NCBI RefSeq assembly: GCF_000154705.2
Contig: NZ_CM002917.1
Location: 4,307,408 to 4,371,407, forward strand
Length of the DNA stretch: 64,000 nucleotides
Source of the DNA: Hoeflea phototrophica DFL-43
Lineage (GTDB): Bacteria; Pseudomonadota; Alphaproteobacteria; Rhizobiales; Rhizobiaceae
Direction of reading: 5' to 3'
Part shown: positions 18,477-26,943 of the stretch, in pieces
How positions within the stretch are numbered: the stretch's first letter is position 1
Layout: each line of letters opens with the position of its first letter
Made by a program: the position numbers and the translations under genes
Notes under the pieces: model-generated
What the model saw: only the letters and a program-made list of their open reading frames with translations
Databases searched by the model: none
Told to the model about the DNA's origin: nothing

Positions 18477-19280
18477 TCAGTTGTTCAGCATGCCAAGGGT
18501 GCTCGCCTCAGGACGGCGCAGACGGCCCGAGCCATCAAGCACAAGCGCGAACACAAGAATGGCGAAGCTGATCAGATTGATCAGGCTGCCAAGCGGAACC
18601 AGGAGATCCGGCCGGTCGCCATTTGGCGGCAACCCCGCGAACACCTCGCCGTCAAAGACCGATATCGGGAAATGCAGGGCATCATGAATGCTCTGGGCCG
18701 AAAACACGGGAATGCCCAAGGCCGGTGACAGGGACAAAGCCAGATCCGAACCAATCCAGAGACAACTGCCGACATAGATCAGCCCGATCGGGATGCTGCC
18801 ATAAAGCCGTGTCCGGAGGATCGAACCGGCAAAGCCGGGCATGTATTCGACATGGAAACACAACAGCGCCCCGAACGCCAAGAGCGGCAGGAGTTCGACG
18901 AGGCCCGCGCGCGGAAAAAACAGAAACGCGGCCGACAGATCGATGCCCCAGAAACTGCCATACATGAAGAACGAAGGCAGATCGGGCAGCAGCAGCGCCA
19001 GCGGAAACAGCACCCAGAACCGCGACCCGACCGCCAGACCACGGCGGTAGAAGGCAACCGCCCCGACCCAGGCCGCGGCAAGAAGCAGCGACGGCTGAAG
19101 CCACAGGCCAAGCACCTGCGCCACCTCCCCGCAGATGCCGCCACTGACACAGCCCCGGCCCGCGAGCAGCGGAACGACGAACCACAGCGCCTGAGCAAAG
19201 AACACCTTGCCCAGCGCAAGCAGGGCGGCGAAGGCGAAAAACCAGGCTGTGAAGTTTCGGGCTGTGAGTTTCAAAGGCAC
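18477..19280 (-). CDS. hypothetical polytopic membrane protein
   Basis: About 267 residues if the GTG at 19280 (preceded by GGAT) is the start; a TTG at 19310 would add ten. Seven or more hydrophobic segments are visible, including TAWFFAFAALLALGKVFFA, FWVLFPLALLLPDLPSFFMYG and LLPLLAFGALLCFHVEY. One loop contains two cysteines close together (GRGCVSGGICGEVA). No family was recognised. It stands alone, upstream of the paralogous small secreted gene. Confidence 0.65.
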   Translation of the reverse strand: MPLKLTARNFTAWFFAFAALLALGKVFFAQALWFVVPLLAGRGCVSGGICGEVAQVLGLWLQPSLLLAAAWVGAVAFYRRGLAVGSRFWVLFPLALLLPDLPSFFMYGSFWGIDLSAAFLFFPRAGLVELLPLLAFGALLCFHVEYMPGFAGSILRTRLYGSIPIGLIYVGSCLWIGSDLALSLSPALGIPVFSAQSIHDALHFPISVFDGEVFAGLPPNGDRPDLLVPLGSLINLISFAILVFALVLDGSGRLRRPEASTLGMLNN

Positions 19281-19460
19281 GCGGAGATCCGTAATGTGAG
19301 CTGGGTACAACCTGCTCGTGCTCCCCTAACAAAACGCTAAACCGCCGGTGTTGGCTTTCTGAAATCCGATATTTTTCCAAGCTCTGCAGAAATAACACTC
19401 AGATTTAAGTGGTTTTCTGGGCGGCCGGCTGACAGCAACATCGACCGGGATATGCGATGT

Positions 19461-20288
19461 CTAGTCGCGCCCGCCCGAACGTTCCTCATCTGCACGCCGC
19501 AGGCGTTTCTCCAGCGCCCTGAGCCCCAGCGACAAACCGACCGTGAGCAGCAGATAGACATAGGCGACGATCGAATAGGTTTCGAAGAAGCGGAACGAGC
19601 CCGAGGCGTAGACCTTGCCCATCTGGGTGAGGTCGGCAACGCCCAGCACCGACACCAACGAGGAATCCTTGATCATGGCGATAAAGTCATTGCCGAGCGG
19701 TGGCAGGATGGTGCGGATCGCCTGCGGCAGCACGATGAAGCGGAAACGCTGCAGCCGGGTCAGCCCCAGCGCCTTGGCCGCTTCGATCTGGCCCTCGTCG
19801 ACCGCCAGGATGCCAGCGCGGAACACTTCCGAGATGAAGGCCGAATAGCCGATGGTCAGCGCAATGATCGCCCGCCAGAGCAGCGACACGTCGCGCACCA
19901 GCAACTCGCCGATCAGCCCCGCCTCGATCAGCGGCGTCATCAGGAAATTCCAGGCGATCACGAAGCCCGGCGCGCCGACAAAGGCGATGTAGAACAACAG
20001 CACCAGGATCGGGATGCCGCGGATGATTTCGACATAGAACCGCGCCACCTGCCGCGCCAGCAGCGAACCGGAAAGCCCCATCACCGCCAGAAGCAGGCCG
20101 AACAGGGTCGCCAACGCAAATCCCACGAGGGTGACGAAGATGGTGATCCAGACGCCCTTGGAGACGATGGTGAAGATCTGGCTGTAGAGATCGTTGATCG
20201 CGATCTGGACCGCCAGGAACAGCGCGATGGCGCCGGCGGCCAGCAGCCACCAGGGAAAATCATCCTTGCCGTCCTGCTTTGGGGCCAT
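19461..20288 (-). CDS. polar amino acid ABC transporter permease
   Basis: A protein of 275 residues from MAPKQDGKDD (20288), two bases after the stop of the acetyltransferase gene. It has several membrane helices and the HisM/GlnP signature YVEIIRGIPILVLLFYIAF, then the EAA-type loop EAAKALGLTRLQRFRFIVLPQAIRTILPPLGNDFIAMIKDSSLVS. It forms the membrane channel for an amino acid taken up with the binding protein encoded at 20817-21629. No ATPase gene follows; it must be supplied from elsewhere. Confidence 0.92.
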   Translation of the reverse strand: MAPKQDGKDDFPWWLLAAGAIALFLAVQIAINDLYSQIFTIVSKGVWITIFVTLVGFALATLFGLLLAVMGLSGSLLARQVARFYVEIIRGIPILVLLFYIAFVGAPGFVIAWNFLMTPLIEAGLIGELLVRDVSLLWRAIIALTIGYSAFISEVFRAGILAVDEGQIEAAKALGLTRLQRFRFIVLPQAIRTILPPLGNDFIAMIKDSSLVSVLGVADLTQMGKVYASGSFRFFETYSIVAYVYLLLTVGLSLGLRALEKRLRRADEERSGGRD

Positions 20289-20290
20289 GG

Positions 20291-20809
20291 TCACGCCTGG
20301 GGGCTTTCCGTTTGTCCACCAATTGGCGCCGGCCGCGTGAACAATTGCTCCCGCACCCCGCCTTGCCATTGGTCGTCCTCGCTCTGCGCGCTGAGCACGA
20401 AGCCATGCCGCTCATACAGCACCCGCGCCGCCTCAAGCCCGGCGAAGGTGGTCAGCCAGACCGGTCCTGCCGCCACGCGGTCCGCATGATCGATCGCGCG
20501 GCGCATCAGCTGTTTGCCGAGCCCGCTGCCGCGCGCGGTATCCGAGACCACGAACCATCTCAGATGCGCGCCATCCGGCCCGCCACCCGTCACATCCATG
20601 CTGACCGACCCGGCGAGCGCCCCGCCTCGCCAGGCGGTCAGGAAAAGGTCGCGCTCCGGATCCATGCGAGCGAGGAACTCCGCGAGTTCCGCCGCCACCT
20701 TGGTTTCGAACGCCAGGCCAAAACCCCATTCCCGCGCATAATAGCCCATATGCAGGCCGAGAACGCCCGAAAGCGCACCCGGCCTGTAGCCGTCAAAAAC
20801 CACGAACAC
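20291..20809 (-). CDS. GNAT-family N-acetyltransferase inside an ABC transporter operon
   Basis: A protein of 172 residues starting at a GTG (20809), seven bases after the binding-protein stop. It carries the GNAT core LRWFVVSDTARGSGLGKQLMRRAIDHADRVA (R-G-S-G-L-G acetyl-CoA loop) and the C-terminal VLYERHGFV. The N-terminal GLHMGYYAREWGFGLAFETKVAAELAEF resembles the acetyltransferase half of MarR-GNAT proteins. Sitting between binding protein and permease, it may modify the imported amino acid or amine; this is inference from position. Confidence 0.85.
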   Translation of the reverse strand: MFVVFDGYRPGALSGVLGLHMGYYAREWGFGLAFETKVAAELAEFLARMDPERDLFLTAWRGGALAGSVSMDVTGGGPDGAHLRWFVVSDTARGSGLGKQLMRRAIDHADRVAAGPVWLTTFAGLEAARVLYERHGFVLSAQSEDDQWQGGVREQLFTRPAPIGGQTESPQA

Positions 20810-20816
20810 CGCCCGA

Positions 20817-21629
20817 TCAGCCGCCGAGCTTGTAATCGAGGAACCACTTCGTGTTGAGCGCGTCGATGGTGCCGTCGGCCTTCATGTCGGCGATTGCCGC
20901 ATTGATCGGCGCCACCAGCTCCGAGCCCTTGGGGAAGATGAAGCCGAAATCCTCTGTGCCCATGGCTTCGCCGATCAGCTTGAGCCCGCCATCGGAGGCT
21001 TCGACATAGCCCTTGCCGGCGGTGCCATCGGTGAGCACCAGATCGACATCGCCCGTTTTGAGCGCCTGCACCGTCGCGCCGAAGGTTTCCATCAGCTTGA
21101 TGCGCGGGTTCTGCTCGTCGCCGTCCAGCATGTCATAGACGGCCACATAGAACGGCGTGGTGCCGGCCTGGGCGCCGACAAGCCCGTCTTCAAACTCCGC
21201 GAAGCTTGCCGCATCGGTGAACCGGTCCTCGTCGCCGCGCACCAGCATGAACATTTCAGAGCGCATATAGGGATCGGAAAAGTCCACCTTCTCCTTGCGC
21301 TCTTCCTTGATGGTGATCCCGGTCATGCCGATCTGGTACTGACCGTCCGACACCGCCTGGATCATCGCGTCCCAGGATGTGTTCTGGTACTCGACGGTGA
21401 AATTGAGCCGCTTGGCGATCTCGTTCATCGCGTCATACTCCCAGCCGATCTGATCGCCGGTCTTGGGATCGATGAACTGCAGCGGCGGATAGGCGTTCTC
21501 GGTCACGACCACGACAGTCTCGCCGCCGAGATCGGGCAGGTCGGATGCCTGGGCGGCAGCCGGGAGCAGGGCTGCGGAAAGGCCAAACATGGTGGCGGCC
21601 GCCATCATTGCGGATTTGAAATAGAACAT
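20817..21629 (-). CDS. amino acid ABC transporter substrate-binding protein
   Basis: A protein of 270 residues starting at the ATG at 21629 behind GGGGAA. A signal peptide ends near AAAQA; the mature protein is an SBP family-3 domain: [33 protein letters not shown], the [22 protein letters not shown] signature, and [15 protein letters not shown]. It delivers a polar amino acid to the permease at 19461-20288. It is the first gene of the three-gene operon. Confidence 0.93.
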   Translation of the reverse strand: MFYFKSAMMAAATMFGLSAALLPAAAQASDLPDLGGETVVVVTENAYPPLQFIDPKTGDQIGWEYDAMNEIAKRLNFTVEYQNTSWDAMIQAVSDGQYQIGMTGITIKEERKEKVDFSDPYMRSEMFMLVRGDEDRFTDAASFAEFEDGLVGAQAGTTPFYVAVYDMLDGDEQNPRIKLMETFGATVQALKTGDVDLVLTDGTAGKGYVEASDGGLKLIGEAMGTEDFGFIFPKGSELVAPINAAIADMKADGTIDALNTKWFLDYKLGG

Positions 21630-21802
21630 GGTTTTTCCCCTATGAGGTCTCGGGATCGAATTGCCGGCGCGGCAGCCATTGGCAATGGCGCGGCGCGAGA
21701 CTGGCACTTTGCAATGCCGCACGGCGGGCTGCAAGGGCAGAGGCGATCAAGCAACAGACATAACGGCATTTCTCTATCGTCATGGCATGGACACTCTCTC
21801 CG

Positions 21803-21829
21803 TCGTCATCCTCGGGCTTGACCCGAGGA
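21803..21829 (+). repeat. palindromic REP-like copy (27 of 31 bases)
   Basis: This copy matches the first 27 bases of the element at 22965-22995, whose core CCTCGGGCTTGACCCGAGG is a 7-base-arm palindrome. It stands alone, about 170 bases upstream of the amino-acid binding-protein gene. Confidence 0.7.
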
Positions 21830-22581
21830 TGAAAACAGTGGGTTGATTTGAACAGGCACACCGAAACCCTCCGCGCGCTGAGCGCCGGAGTTTGGGAAAT
21901 GACAGTCCGGAGGGCCGCGCGCAGGCTGTGCCGAACGGAAAGGGTAGAAAGGGTGGCGCGAACCCGCGCGCGGCCCGGAATTCGCCGGATGGGGTGCGCC
22001 ATCCGACAGGCATCTGGCTGACCATGCCGGACAGAAGGGGTCTCCTTCCGTGCGTCCGCCCCGGATTGGCCCGGAACAGCAGGCCCCGGCCGGGCCCGCA
22101 GGCATGGCGTCAAACAGCGGGTCCGGCACGGACATGCCGCCCTTTCGGGCAGACAGACCGCCACAGGCCCGTTTCAGCGCCGGCCCCGCCCCGCCAATGG
22201 GGCTTTTCGGGATCCGGCGCTTCACCGGTGGCTGGCTTGGCCCGATCCTCCCGCCCGAAGATGCCGCCCGGAAATCCGGCTTGGCATCCCGCTTGGGACG
22301 ATCGCGCTGCCAGCGGAGCACCGCCGCGCAATCGCCTCCGCCCAGCCCGGCCGCACGCTACGGCCCGCCTGAACGGCATCCCTCCCACCTGGCCCGAAAC
22401 GTCCGCGAAACCATCCGGCAGCAGGAGTGAGACGATGATCCCATGGGTTTGGAAGGTGGGGAAGAAATTGTGGATTTTTTTGTGGGAGGAGGAGACTCAA
22501 GCGTACCCTGTCCTCCGCCATGTCCGGCCTGAACTGACGTGCCGGTGGGTGGGCAATAAAGCAGAAGACAACATGAACTTG

Positions 22582-22653
22582 CGAACTGTGGTGATGAGAG
22601 TCAGGCAGGTTTGGCTTTGGGTCCTCGGGTCAAGCCCGAGGATGACGAAGGAG
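22582..22653 (+). repeat. 72-bp direct repeat, copy 1
   Basis: Identical over 72 bases to 23288-23359. In copy 2 the first 13 bases are the last four codons and stop of the GIY-YIG gene (GAA CTG TGG TGA); here the same bases have no gene in front. This looks like the footprint of a second GIY-YIG copy or of a duplication that included the gene end. Confidence 0.8.
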
Positions 22654-22758
22654 AGAATGGGCCCGGGAATGACGACGGAGGGAATACGCCCTGGACTGAC
22701 GGCCGGGAGAATGTGCCCCGGGCCGGCGACCGAGAGAATGCACCCCGGGATGACGACC
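22650..22758 (+). repeat. 27-bp degenerate tandem repeat, four units
   Basis: Units of 27 bases follow the pattern GGAGAGAATGyGCCCyGG then a variable triplet and GACGACC. They start at about 22650, 22677, 22705 and 22732. A shorter array of about three units follows copy 2 of the direct repeat at 23357-23440. The period is a multiple of three, so frames read through it as a nine-residue repeat, but there is no evidence of translation. Confidence 0.65.
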
Positions 22759-22964
22759 GGGAGAGCCTGTTACGGACGTTCACTTCCTTCTCGTCAACTT
22801 CAATTCGTGCATGCGGCACAGATAGTCCCGAACAGGTTACACCTTTGCGCTTGAAATTCGGGTTCGGAGCTGTCCAGAGCTCTCACCTCTTCATCCCCGG
22901 CTCACTTTCTCCGTCGTCATCCTCGGTCACTCTCTCCATCGTCATCCTTGGTTCGTTCTCTCCG

Positions 22965-22995
22965 TCGTCATCCTCGGGCTTGACCCGAGGACCCA
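22965..22995 (-). repeat. left 31-bp inverted repeat flanking the GIY-YIG gene
   Basis: The 31 bases here are the exact reverse complement of 23324-23354 on the other side of the nuclease gene, and of 22618-22648. The core is the palindrome CCTCGGGCTTGACCCGAGG. The gene starts 21 bases to the right. Confidence 0.8.
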
Positions 22996-23015
22996 GAACC
23001 AAGCAGATTTCCCGC

Positions 23016-23300
23016 ATGACGGGATATGTTTACATCGTCACCAACCACAAACACGGCACGCTCTACATCGGCGTGACGTCCGATCTCGCGCGCCGGATCC
23101 ATGAACATCGGGAGGCGGGAACGCCGGGATTTGCCTCGAAATACGGTTGCCGGCAACTGGTCTGGTATGAGGAGCATTTCAATATTGCCGGCGCAATCCA
23201 GCGGGAGAAATCGCTCAAGCGCTGGTATCGCAAATGGAAGATCGAGCTGATCGAAAGCGTCAATCCGGATTGGCGGGATTTGTATGACGAACTGTGGTGA
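23016..23300 (+). CDS. GIY-YIG domain single-domain nuclease (UPF0213/YhbQ-like)
   Basis: A protein of 94 residues starting at MTGYVYIVTN (23016). The GIY-YIG motif appears as YVYIV then LYIGVTSDLARRIHEHREA, and the catalytic Arg/His and Glu follow (R-R-I-H-E-H; REKSLKRWYRKWKIELIE). The C-terminus NPDWRDLYDELW is typical of this small family in alphaproteobacteria. Such proteins cut DNA, but the role of stand-alone members is unclear. The gene is bracketed by exact 31-base inverted repeats, which suggests the gene and its repeats move or spread together. Confidence 0.9.
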   Translation: MTGYVYIVTNHKHGTLYIGVTSDLARRIHEHREAGTPGFASKYGCRQLVWYEEHFNIAGAIQREKSLKRWYRKWKIELIESVNPDWRDLYDELW

Positions 23301-23359
23301 TGAGAGTCAGGCAGGTTTGGCTTTGGGTCCTCGGGTCAAGCCCGAGGATGACGAAGGAG
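23288..23359 (+). repeat. 72-bp direct repeat, copy 2, with right inverted repeat
   Basis: Begins within the last codons of the GIY-YIG gene and includes the 31-base inverted element at 23324-23354. It is identical to 22582-22653. Three further 27-base-like units follow. Confidence 0.8.
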
Positions 23360-23476
23360 GGAATACGCCCTGGACTGACGACCGGGAGAATGTGCCCCGG
23401 GATGACCAAGGAGAGAATGCGCCCTGGACTGGCGCGCAGAGAGCACGCCTCACTCGTGAGCTACGTCAGCAACCGC

Positions 23477-23734
23477 TCAGCGGCCGGCTTCGTTGCGGGC
23501 GGCGGAGGCGAGGAGGTCCCACATGTCAGCACCGGCCTCGAAAGGGGAAGACTTGGCCTTTGACGCAGGCGCCTTGTCGCCCATCGCCTTGAGTTCGGCT
23601 TCAAGGCTTCGCTCGGCGCTGGTCTTTTTCGCATTTGTGCGTTGGCTCGCGGTCCCGTTGTCAGGCCGCACCGGCAGCGCAATCTGCGGCACAACCGCAT
23701 GCTTACCGGTGTTGACGAGAACAGGAAGGGACAC
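23477..23734 (-). CDS. conserved small hypothetical protein
   Basis: A protein of 85 residues beginning at a GTG (23734) with GGAG nine bases upstream. The C-terminal half (RSLEAELKAMGDKAPASKAKSSPFEAGADMWDLLASAARNEAGR) is amphipathic and ends in a motif that looks conserved in Rhizobiales small proteins; this recollection is not verified. No domain was recognised. It lies next to the repeat region and upstream of rplS on the same strand. Confidence 0.45.
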   Translation of the reverse strand: MSLPVLVNTGKHAVVPQIALPVRPDNGTASQRTNAKKTSAERSLEAELKAMGDKAPASKAKSSPFEAGADMWDLLASAARNEAGR

Positions 23735-23911
23735 GGCGGTTCACTCCGAAAGGGCCCAGGTCCCCATCCACCAGTCACGATGAGCCGGTGTTCACGGGGC
23801 CAAGGCCAGGATCAACCTCCAGCTATGGACGCTCCCCATTGCCAGAGATTTAAACCGATCCGTCGCATTTTAGGCATCGGTCACTTATCACGGGCGCCGG
23901 CCCCAAAAACC

Positions 23912-23938
23912 AAAAAAGCGCCGGGAAACCGGCGCTTT
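23912..23938 (-). terminator. intrinsic terminator of rplS
   Basis: On the minus strand a 10-base-pair GC-rich hairpin (AAAGCGCCGG, loop TTTC, CCGGCGCTTT) is followed by a T run. It lies 43 bases beyond the rplS stop. Confidence 0.88.
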
Positions 23939-23980
23939 GAGGGACAGACCCGAAGGCTTGTCAGAAACGATGTGTGCGGC

Positions 23981-24547
23981 CTATTCGCTCTTGGCTTCTT
24001 CAGCCGGTGCTGCTGCTTCTGCGGCAGCTGCTTCATCCGCTGCGGCCTTTGCGGCGGCGGCTTCAGCGGCGTCTGCTGCTGCCTTTTCCGCGGCCAGAGC
24101 CTCGGCGGCTGCGATCTTCTCGGCCTCGATGCGTGCCTTCTCCTCGGCCAGAGCCTGACGCTCGGCGTCATTGAGCTTGCGGGCGCGGGTGTTGGTGTTC
24201 TCGACGATACGGGCCGACTTACCGCGACGGTCGCGCATGTAGTAGAGCTTGGCGCGGCGAACCTTACCGCGGCGGACCACTTCAACGGCTTCAACCAGCG
24301 GCGAGTACATCGGGAACACGCGTTCCACGCCTTCGCCGTAGGAAATCTTGCGGACGGTGAAGCTCTCATTGAGGCCGGCGCCGGCGCGCGCGATGCACAC
24401 GCCTTCAAAAGCCTGCAGACGGGTGCGCTTGCCTTCGGTCACGCGGACCTGGACGCGCAGTGTGTCGCCGGCGGAAAATTCTGGAAACTTGCGGGAAGCT
24501 TCGATCTTGGCGGCCTGTTCGGCCTCCAGCTGGGCAATAATGTTCAT
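23981..24547 (-). CDS. rplS: 50S ribosomal protein L19 with Ala-rich C-terminal extension
   Basis: A protein of 188 residues. Residues 1-125 are standard L19 ([83 protein letters not shown]). About 60 extra residues, mostly Ala, Glu and Lys, are predicted helical. L19 sits at the 30S-50S interface. Such tails occur in several Rhizobiales ribosomal proteins; S16 at 26142-26555 also has one. It is the last gene of the rpsP-rimM-trmD-rplS group and ends before a strong terminator. Confidence 0.97.
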   Translation of the reverse strand: MNIIAQLEAEQAAKIEASRKFPEFSAGDTLRVQVRVTEGKRTRLQAFEGVCIARAGAGLNESFTVRKISYGEGVERVFPMYSPLVEAVEVVRRGKVRRAKLYYMRDRRGKSARIVENTNTRARKLNDAERQALAEEKARIEAEKIAAAEALAAEKAAADAAEAAAAKAAADEAAAAEAAAPAEEAKSE

Positions 24548-24749
24548 GGTCCTCGACCTTTCGTTCTTCTCAAACGGTCAGAGCGCTCTCGTCTCGCCTC
24601 TTTGGCATGTCCCGGTCCGGGATCATCCTCAGTGCTGTGCCGGTGAAGGCAGGAGCGGATTCACCATTCATTGTTTGGCAGGCGCCGTTGTTTGCACGGC
24701 TGTCGGACGTTGCCGATCGCGGGGCAGATACACCAAACGCGCCCGCTTG

Positions 24750-25454
24750 TCACCCGATATCAGTGATTTTTCTCTGAGCCAGCAGATCAGGCCGCCGCGC
24801 GCGCGTCAGCTTGAGCGATTCCGCCTCGCGCCACTCCTCCACGGCCTTGTGATTGCCCGAGGTCAGAACGGCAGGGATCTCGCGGTCTTCAAACAGTTGC
24901 GGCCGGGTGTAATGCGGGTGTTCGAGCAATCCGGTCTCGAAGCTTTCATGGCTTCCGGACTCGGCATTGCCCATGACGCCCGGCAGCACCCGGATCACCG
25001 CATCGAGCAGGATCAGCGCCGCAGGCTCGCCGCCCGAGAGCACATAATCGCCGATCGAGACCTCCTCGAGATTGCGCGCCTCGATCACCCGCTGGTCAAC
25101 TCCCTCGAAGCGGCCGCAGACGATCATCGCGCCGGGGCCATCCGCCAGCGCGCGAACCCGGGCCTGGGTCAGCGGACGCCCGCGCGGGCTCATCAGCAGC
25201 CGTGGCCGCGTGTCGCCCTCGGGGCTGACCGCATCGATGGCCCGGGCCAGCACATCGGACCGGAGCACCATGCCGGCGCCACCGCCGGCCGGCGTGTCAT
25301 CGACATTGCGGTGCTTGCCGGTGGCATAATCACGGATATTGACCGGCTCGAGCGATGCGTCACCGCGCTCGAGCGCCCGGCCCGCCAACGACACCCCCAG
25401 ATGGCCGGGAAACATCTCCGGATAGAGTGTGAGAACGGTGGCGCGAAAGCCCAT
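24750..25454 (-). CDS. trmD: tRNA (guanine-N1-)-methyltransferase TrmD
   Basis: A protein of 234 residues, starting at 25454 where the ATG shares one base with the rimM stop. Trefoil-knot SPOUT enzyme that methylates G37 of tRNAs with SAM. Motifs are [46 protein letters not shown] as [26 protein letters not shown] and [27 protein letters not shown]. It acts as a dimer. The translational coupling with rimM and the downstream rplS are the standard arrangement. Confidence 0.98.
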   Translation of the reverse strand: MGFRATVLTLYPEMFPGHLGVSLAGRALERGDASLEPVNIRDYATGKHRNVDDTPAGGGAGMVLRSDVLARAIDAVSPEGDTRPRLLMSPRGRPLTQARVRALADGPGAMIVCGRFEGVDQRVIEARNLEEVSIGDYVLSGGEPAALILLDAVIRVLPGVMGNAESGSHESFETGLLEHPHYTRPQLFEDREIPAVLTSGNHKAVEEWREAESLKLTRARRPDLLAQRKITDIG

Positions 25455-26041
25455 CAGTCCCGCGCTCCGCCCGGGCCTTCACCCTTGCCATCAAAACCTT
25501 CGCCGGGCTCGTCATCTTCGCCGGTGTCGATCAGCCCGGCTGCGATGGGATCGACAAGAATGCGGCCGGCCTCGAGATCGACTTTGGGTACGGCAGCCAG
25601 CGTGAACGGGATCACCACCGGCTTCCTGCCGTCCTCACGCAATTCCAAAAGGTCGCCGCCACCGAAATCGAGCACGCCGGAGACTTCGCCCCAGAATTGC
25701 CCCTCGGCGTCCCAGGCCTCCAGCCCTTCGAGATCGGCATGGAAATACTCGCCCTCCTCCAGATCCTCGTCATCAAGGCTGGAGCGGTCGATATAGAGAT
25801 TGAGGCCCTTGAGCGCTTCGGCAGCATTGCGGTCGTTGATGCCGCGGAAGCGGACCACAACGACGGTCTTGGCAAGCCGGTGATCAAGGATCTCGAAGCG
25901 GCGGCCATCTTCGCTGTAGAGCGCACCATACTCGGCGATCGCCATCGGATCCTCGGTGAACGGCTTGACCCGCACCTCACCGCGAATGCCCTGCGCAGCA
26001 CCGATGATGCCGATCAGGATGGGGTTTTCGAGCTTGCTCAT
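25454..26041 (-). CDS. rimM: ribosome maturation factor RimM
   Basis: A protein of 195 residues from the ATG at 26041 (GGAG six bases upstream). The N-terminal beta-barrel holds [23 protein letters not shown], and the C-terminal PRC-barrel region holds [35 protein letters not shown] with [23 protein letters not shown]. RimM binds S19 and helps 30S assembly. A Glu/Asp/Gly-rich tail ends the protein. Its stop overlaps the trmD start. Confidence 0.96.
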   Translation of the reverse strand: MSKLENPILIGIIGAAQGIRGEVRVKPFTEDPMAIAEYGALYSEDGRRFEILDHRLAKTVVVVRFRGINDRNAAEALKGLNLYIDRSSLDDEDLEEGEYFHADLEGLEAWDAEGQFWGEVSGVLDFGGGDLLELREDGRKPVVIPFTLAAVPKVDLEAGRILVDPIAAGLIDTGEDDEPGEGFDGKGEGPGGARD

Positions 26042-26141
26042 GGACATCTCCAGGGTGGGCAACGCGAAACGGGCGGCATGATGCCGCCCGTAATATAGCG
26101 CAAAACGCCCAGCCTAGAGGATGGGCGAGACGCTGTCCCGG

Positions 26142-26555
26142 TTATTCCGCAGCTGCTTCTTCGACCGGAGCTTCTTCTGCCGGTGCGGCAGCGGCTTCGG
26201 CGGCAGCTGCTGCTGCATCCTCTTCCTTCTGCTTCTTCTCGGCAGCGCGCTCCTGCGCCTTCTTGCCAGGCTGTGCCTTGTTCGGGTTGTTGCGGGCTTC
26301 GCGGGTCATCATGCCGGCTTCGGCCATGAAGCGGGCGACGCGGTCGGTCGGCAGCGCGCCGTTGTCGAGCCAGTGCTGGATGCGCTCCTGGTTCAGGCTG
26401 ACGCGGGCCGCGTCGTCCTTGGCCAGCATCGGGTTCCAGTAGCCCAGGCGCTCGATGAAGCGGCCGTCGCGCGGGCTGCGCACATCGGCAACGACAACGT
26501 GGTAGTAAGGACGCTTCTTGGAGCCGCCACGGGCCAGACGAATTTTCAGTGCCAT
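26142..26555 (-). CDS. rpsP: 30S ribosomal protein S16 with acidic Ala-rich tail
   Basis: A protein of 137 residues. Residues 1-80 are standard S16 ([60 protein letters not shown]). The rest is a Lys-rich stretch and then an Ala/Glu/Pro tail. S16 is an assembly protein of the small subunit. It is first of rpsP-rimM-trmD-rplS. Confidence 0.98.
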   Translation of the reverse strand: MALKIRLARGGSKKRPYYHVVVADVRSPRDGRFIERLGYWNPMLAKDDAARVSLNQERIQHWLDNGALPTDRVARFMAEAGMMTREARNNPNKAQPGKKAQERAAEKKQKEEDAAAAAAEAAAAPAEEAPVEEAAAE

Positions 26556-26636
26556 TTTCTTTTCCTTTGAGTAAGCAGTCTTGTTGGCTGTTGGGTTGAA
26601 AGTCTTCGGACGCCGTTCAGCGCCAGATCGGTGAAA

Positions 26637-26933
26637 TCATTTCGAGGCCGCCTGCTTGTGGTGCTGGATGACTTCGCGAATGACGAATTCGAGAAATTTT
26701 TCGGCGAAATCCGGATCGAGATCGGAGGATTTCGCCAGATCGCGCAGCCGGGCAACCTGCTCTGCCTCGCGGTTCGGGTCGGACGGCGGCAGCTCGGCCG
26801 AGGCCTTGAGCGCGCCGACGGCCTTGGTCACCCGGAAGCGCTCGGCCAGGATGTGAATCAGCGCCGCGTCGAAATTGTCGATCGAACGGCGGTATTCAAG
26901 CAGCTTGGCCATCGCCTCGGTGTTGGTGCTCAT
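26637..26933 (-). CDS. chorismate mutase (AroQ type)
   Basis: A protein of 98 residues starting at MSTNTEAMAKL (26933). It shows the three-helix AroQ pattern: LLEYRRSIDNFDAALIHILAERFRVTKAVGALKA, then DPNREAEQVARLRDLA, then FAEKFLEFVIREVIQHHK, with the expected Arg, Lys and Glu active-site positions. It converts chorismate to prephenate for Phe and Tyr. It starts 10 bases after the ffh stop on the same strand, a location conserved in Rhizobiales. Confidence 0.9.
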   Translation of the reverse strand: MSTNTEAMAKLLEYRRSIDNFDAALIHILAERFRVTKAVGALKASAELPPSDPNREAEQVARLRDLAKSSDLDPDFAEKFLEFVIREVIQHHKQAASK

Positions 26934-26943
26934 GCCCCGGCCC

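Larger units (their letters stand above)
21630..23015. other. 1.4-kb non-coding, repeat-rich intergenic region
   Basis: No frame here has a recognisable protein, and long frames on the plus strand simply read through repeats. It contains palindromic GTCATCCTCGGG/CCCGAGGATGAC copies at 21803-21829, 22618-22648 and 22965-22995, a 72-base segment repeated exactly after the GIY-YIG gene, and a 27-base tandem array at 22650-22758. Confidence 0.6.

Noticed and set aside
22650..22758. CRISPR array
   Set aside because: Units of 27 bases are directly joined and degenerate, with no unique spacers, and no cas genes are present.
21892..22854. 320-codon plus-strand frame in the repeat region
   Set aside because: It reads through palindromes and the tandem array, its composition is Pro/Arg/Gly-rich, and no start signal or domain is seen.
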